DNA of 64,000 nt from the NCBI RefSeq assembly GCF_016405855.1, contig NZ_JAEFCA010000009.1, forward strand, positions 1 through 64,000, written 5' to 3'. Shown piece by piece: positions 61,677 to 64,000 of the stretch; the stretch's first letter is position 1, and the number at the start of each line of letters is the position of its first letter. The stretch is from Flavobacterium sp. IB48 (GTDB lineage: Bacteria > Bacteroidota > Bacteroidia > Flavobacteriales > Flavobacteriaceae). The translations under genes were made by a program, and so were the position numbers. Below the pieces are notes generated by a model. It was given only the letters and a program-made list of their open reading frames with translations. It did no database searches and was not told where the DNA came from.

Positions 61677-62110
61677 AATTTCTTGGTTATCATTCCTGCC
61701 AAAACACCTCGGCAAACTTCTTGTCCAGCTTCATTTTTCATTACAGCATTACATTTTAATTTTCCGAAACGGAAAAACAATTTTTCTGAAGTTACCGTTA
61801 CTTTTTCATTTGGATAAACAGGTTTCAAAAATTCCATATCGGCAGAAGTAAAAGCAATTACGGTGTTTTCTCCCAATTCATTTCCTAATAGAAATATTCC
61901 TAAGCAAACCATTCCAATCTGTGCCATTGTTTCAGTTAGAATAACGCCTGGAGTAACAGGATTATCTTTAAAATGGCCTTTGTAAAAATCAAGATTTTCT
62001 TTGTAGGTATAAGTTCCTATAACACTGTTTTCATCTGCGTGAAGCAATTCATCGACAAATAAAAAGGGCTCACTGTAAGGAAGTTGTTTTACGATATTTG
62101 TTAATTTCAT
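61673..62110 (-). CDS. 3-Hydroxyacyl-ACP dehydratase (FabZ/FabA-like hotdog fold)
   Basis: 145 residues. FLFVDELL and FYKGHFKDNPVTPGVILTETMAQIG match FabZ, with H46 and E60 as catalytic candidates. It removes water from 3-hydroxyacyl-ACP to give the enoyl chain. No ketoreductase is seen in this stretch, so one must come from elsewhere or from beyond the window edge. It overlaps the ketosynthase by 4 bp and starts 11 nt after the polyketide synthase gene. Confidence 0.9.
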   Translation of the reverse strand: MKLTNIVKQLPYSEPFLFVDELLHADENSVIGTYTYKENLDFYKGHFKDNPVTPGVILTETMAQIGMVCLGIFLLGNELGENTVIAFTSADMEFLKPVYPNEKVTVTSEKLFFRFGKLKCNAVMKNEAGQEVCRGVLAGMITKKL

Positions 62111-62121
62111 AAGCTTTCAAA

Positions 62122-63174
62122 TTACCATTGCAATAAAACTCTTTGTGCTGAAAATCCTGGGCCAAAACTCAGCATTAAACCTTTTTCTCCTTTTTTCGGA
62201 TTTCGATTCATAATGTTTTCTAAAACATACAAAACCGTAGCGCTCGACATATTGCCGTATTGTTTGAGAATTTCTTTAGTGTCGTCAATATTTTTCTCTA
62301 ATCCTCCGAAAAGAGATTCAACAGTTGTCACGATTTTTTTTCCCCCGGGATGAAAAATCATGTGATCAATATCTTTAATTTCTAAATTATTCTGTTTCAA
62401 AAAAGGATGAATAATATCTCCAAAATGAGAAGCAATCGTATCAGGAACTTCAATATCGAGAACCATTTGCAGTCCGCCGTTGGTTAGTTTGAAACCCATC
62501 ATGTGTTCAGCATCATAAAAATGATACATTTGTTCATCGAGAATTTCAGGACCAGCATCTTCTTCTTTGGAAGACAATAAACAGCAAGCAGCACCATCTC
62601 CAAAAATCGCAGCGCTGACAATATTTGGCATGGAGAAATCATCTAACTGAAAAGTTGCCGTTGGCGATTCTACAGCAATTACCGCTGCACGTTTTCCAGG
62701 ATTCGATTTTAGAAAATTCTTGGCATAAATAATTCCCGAAATTCCTGCTGCGCAACCCATTTCGGTTACAGGAAGACGAACAATATCTTGTCTGAGTTTC
62801 ATTTTATTAATCAGATAAGCATCAAGCGAAGGAATCATAATTCCGGTACAACTTACGGTAATAATGTAATCTAAACTCTGCGGATCCCAACCAGTTTTTT
62901 CTAATGCTTTTTCGAGAACTTGATGTCCAAGAACAATCATTTCACGGCTATAAATATCATTTTTTTCTTCGAATGAAGTAGCGGTAAAAACCTCTGAAGG
63001 TTCCATGATAGAATATCGTTTGTCTACAGAAGCGCCTTCAAAGATCTTTTTTACTTTTTTTATAAAACGCTCTTCCTGACCTTTAAGCCATACGTCTACA
63101 AGGGGAAGTATTTCTTCTGTCGTTCGAGAATATTGCGGAAGCTGCTTAACAGCTGTGATTATCTTTACACTCAT
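62122..63174 (-). CDS. Type III polyketide synthase (chalcone/stilbene synthase superfamily)
   Basis: 350 residues, full length. The Cys-His-Asn triad is C141 (EMGCAAGI), H275 (IFHPGGKK) and N308 (YGNMSSATV), with the C-terminal SFGPGFSAQ loop typical of the superfamily. It condenses malonyl-CoA units onto a starter without ACP and cyclises to alkylresorcinols, pyrones or phloroglucinol-type rings. Next to ACP-dependent ketosynthase and dehydratase genes, it could take its long-chain starter from that system. It overlaps the methyltransferase gene by 4 bp. Confidence 0.93.
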   Translation of the reverse strand: MSVKIITAVKQLPQYSRTTEEILPLVDVWLKGQEERFIKKVKKIFEGASVDKRYSIMEPSEVFTATSFEEKNDIYSREMIVLGHQVLEKALEKTGWDPQSLDYIITVSCTGIMIPSLDAYLINKMKLRQDIVRLPVTEMGCAAGISGIIYAKNFLKSNPGKRAAVIAVESPTATFQLDDFSMPNIVSAAIFGDGAACCLLSSKEEDAGPEILDEQMYHFYDAEHMMGFKLTNGGLQMVLDIEVPDTIASHFGDIIHPFLKQNNLEIKDIDHMIFHPGGKKIVTTVESLFGGLEKNIDDTKEILKQYGNMSSATVLYVLENIMNRNPKKGEKGLMLSFGPGFSAQRVLLQW

Positions 63175-63884
63175 ATTTTAGTAATTATCCACTGGTAGCG
63201 AAACGCCCATTTCCAGTTTATGGAATAGTTTTTTAGATTTAGTTTTTCGGAGAAATGCTCCAATTCCTTTTTTTTGAATCCTTTTAAAATGGAAATCAAA
63301 CCATCATTACGAGACATTCTATTGAGATTGAAAATAACACTTACCAATTCAAATAATCGATAAGCGAGTTTGCTTCGATGAAGATCATTTACAACAATTC
63401 CAATCGAAGCATTTTTATTTAGAACATTCATAACTTGATCAATCTGCGCTGTTGTAAAATGATGCAACGTCAACGTACACAAAACAATATCATATTTCAG
63501 TTCATTAAAATCTTCGCTAAAAATATCCATACAGAGATAGTCAATATTTGTAAAATCTTGTGAAAGTTTCTTGGCATAATCAATTGTAAAAGCATTGGCG
63601 TCGATACCAATTAATTTAAAATTTAGATTTTGCTTTTTTCCGTATTTAGCAAGCATTCGCAACATATCTCCATTTCCGCAACCAATATCAGCAATGATTA
63701 TTGTTTTTGAAATATCATTATTTTTTAAAAGTTCTTTTATGCCATGTAGCGTCAGTTTATTTCCTCCAAGCAATTGGTTGATAGAAGCAATTTGATCTAA
63801 CGCGCCAATCAATTCTTCGCTTTCAAGCGAAAAATCATCCATTATCTCTATTTCTTCTGTTCTATATTTAGTGTTTACACCCAT
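63171..63884 (-). CDS. Class I SAM-dependent methyltransferase
   Basis: 237 residues. Motif I is IIADIGCGNGDMLRML (SAM-binding), followed by LIGIDANAFTIDYAK and DIVLCTLTLHHFT, which are motifs of class I methyltransferases. It probably O- or C-methylates the product of the type III synthase. The start codon lies directly after the stop of the previous (upstream) gene, so the operon continues beyond the window. Confidence 0.9.
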   Translation of the reverse strand: MGVNTKYRTEEIEIMDDFSLESEELIGALDQIASINQLLGGNKLTLHGIKELLKNNDISKTIIIADIGCGNGDMLRMLAKYGKKQNLNFKLIGIDANAFTIDYAKKLSQDFTNIDYLCMDIFSEDFNELKYDIVLCTLTLHHFTTAQIDQVMNVLNKNASIGIVVNDLHRSKLAYRLFELVSVIFNLNRMSRNDGLISILKGFKKKELEHFSEKLNLKNYSINWKWAFRYQWIITKI

Positions 63885-64000
63885 TTATTCAATTGTTATT
63901 GGTCGGCCGTGCGTTTGTTTTATAATGAACGAAAGTAATGCAGGAATCGATGCTGCAATGGTCGTCATGATATGAGTTAAATTTTTATGCGTCAATGCAT
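63885..64000 (-). CDS. C-terminal end of an upstream operon gene (5' part outside window)
   Basis: On the minus strand the frame is open from the window edge to TAA at 63885-63887, giving 37 residues ending IIKQTHGRPITIE. The stop codon directly abuts the methyltransferase start codon, the spacing of an operon. In similar clusters an FAD-dependent oxidoreductase often sits here, but too little sequence is visible to assign a function. Confidence 0.7.
   Translation of the reverse strand, partial: ALTHKNLTHIMTTIAASIPALLSFIIKQTHGRPITIE

Noticed and set aside
61677..61715. Extended start for the ketosynthase
   Set aside because: Would overlap the dehydratase by 43 bp; ATG 61676 gives the canonical MKKRVVITGLG start and a 4-bp ATGA overlap.

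Overview
The window looks like the chromosome of a Flavobacterium-type member of the Bacteroidota, close to the F. johnsoniae group. The evidence is AT-rich DNA, a type IX secretion adhesin ending, SusC/SusD, a hybrid two-component regulator, Oar-type TonB receptors, lipoboxes followed by acidic residues, and promoters of the TTG / TAnnTTTG type. Recognisable Shine-Dalgarno sites are scarce. I saw no tRNA, rRNA, transposase, CRISPR array or phage gene.

Layout. 1-2480: 3' end of a giant repeat adhesin with a gliding-motility C-terminal domain. 2600-8223: housekeeping genes (atypical SDR, L,D-transpeptidase-like protein, zinc alcohol dehydrogenase, MscS channel). Among them is an unusual unit at 5497-6361: a promoter, two tandem Ile-rich leader peptides each followed by an intrinsic terminator, then an orphan IlvN-like ACT protein. 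8257-45640: a large glycan-utilisation region (PUL) with GH125, GH89, SusC/SusD, two GH92, a small exported protein, a DUF4861 protein, a metallophosphoesterase lipoprotein, an HTCS regulator, myo-inositol oxygenase, GH2, an HGSNAT-like membrane acetyltransferase, an SSS sugar symporter, two GH28, GH51 and GH95. 45777-52275 (minus): an Oar-type receptor with an 11-bp phased repeat array in its promoter region, then a two-component pair in an operon with a bestrophin-like channel. 52402-54357 (minus): a serine hydrolase and a polysaccharide deacetylase. 54547-59644: an operon with MprF (aminoacyl-phosphatidylglycerol synthase), a DUF998 membrane protein, an AcvB/VirJ-type hydrolase and a DUF488 protein. 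59658-64000 (minus): a tightly overlapping operon with a type III polyketide synthase, methyltransferase, dehydratase, ketosynthase, ACP and phosphopantetheinyl transferase, plus the end of one more gene at the window edge.

How the PUL may work. The exo-mannosidases (GH92, GH125), alpha-N-acetylglucosaminidase (GH89), HGSNAT-like acetyltransferase, phosphoesterase and myo-inositol oxygenase together match the parts of an inositol-phosphate glycan, such as a GPI anchor (Man-Man-Man-GlcN-inositol-P) or a plant GIPC head group. GH2, GH51, GH95 and GH28 would suit the attached arabinogalactan or pectin. This is inference. It is supported by a shared 21-bp-spaced direct repeat (TCYAT...TTNTGA...TCCAT) that I found at exactly three places, each directly upstream of a TTG / TAnnTTTG-like promoter: before GH89, before susCD and before inositol oxygenase. 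It is the best candidate operator for the HTCS.

Limits: all assignments come from reading motifs by eye. No database search, alignment program or folding calculation was run.
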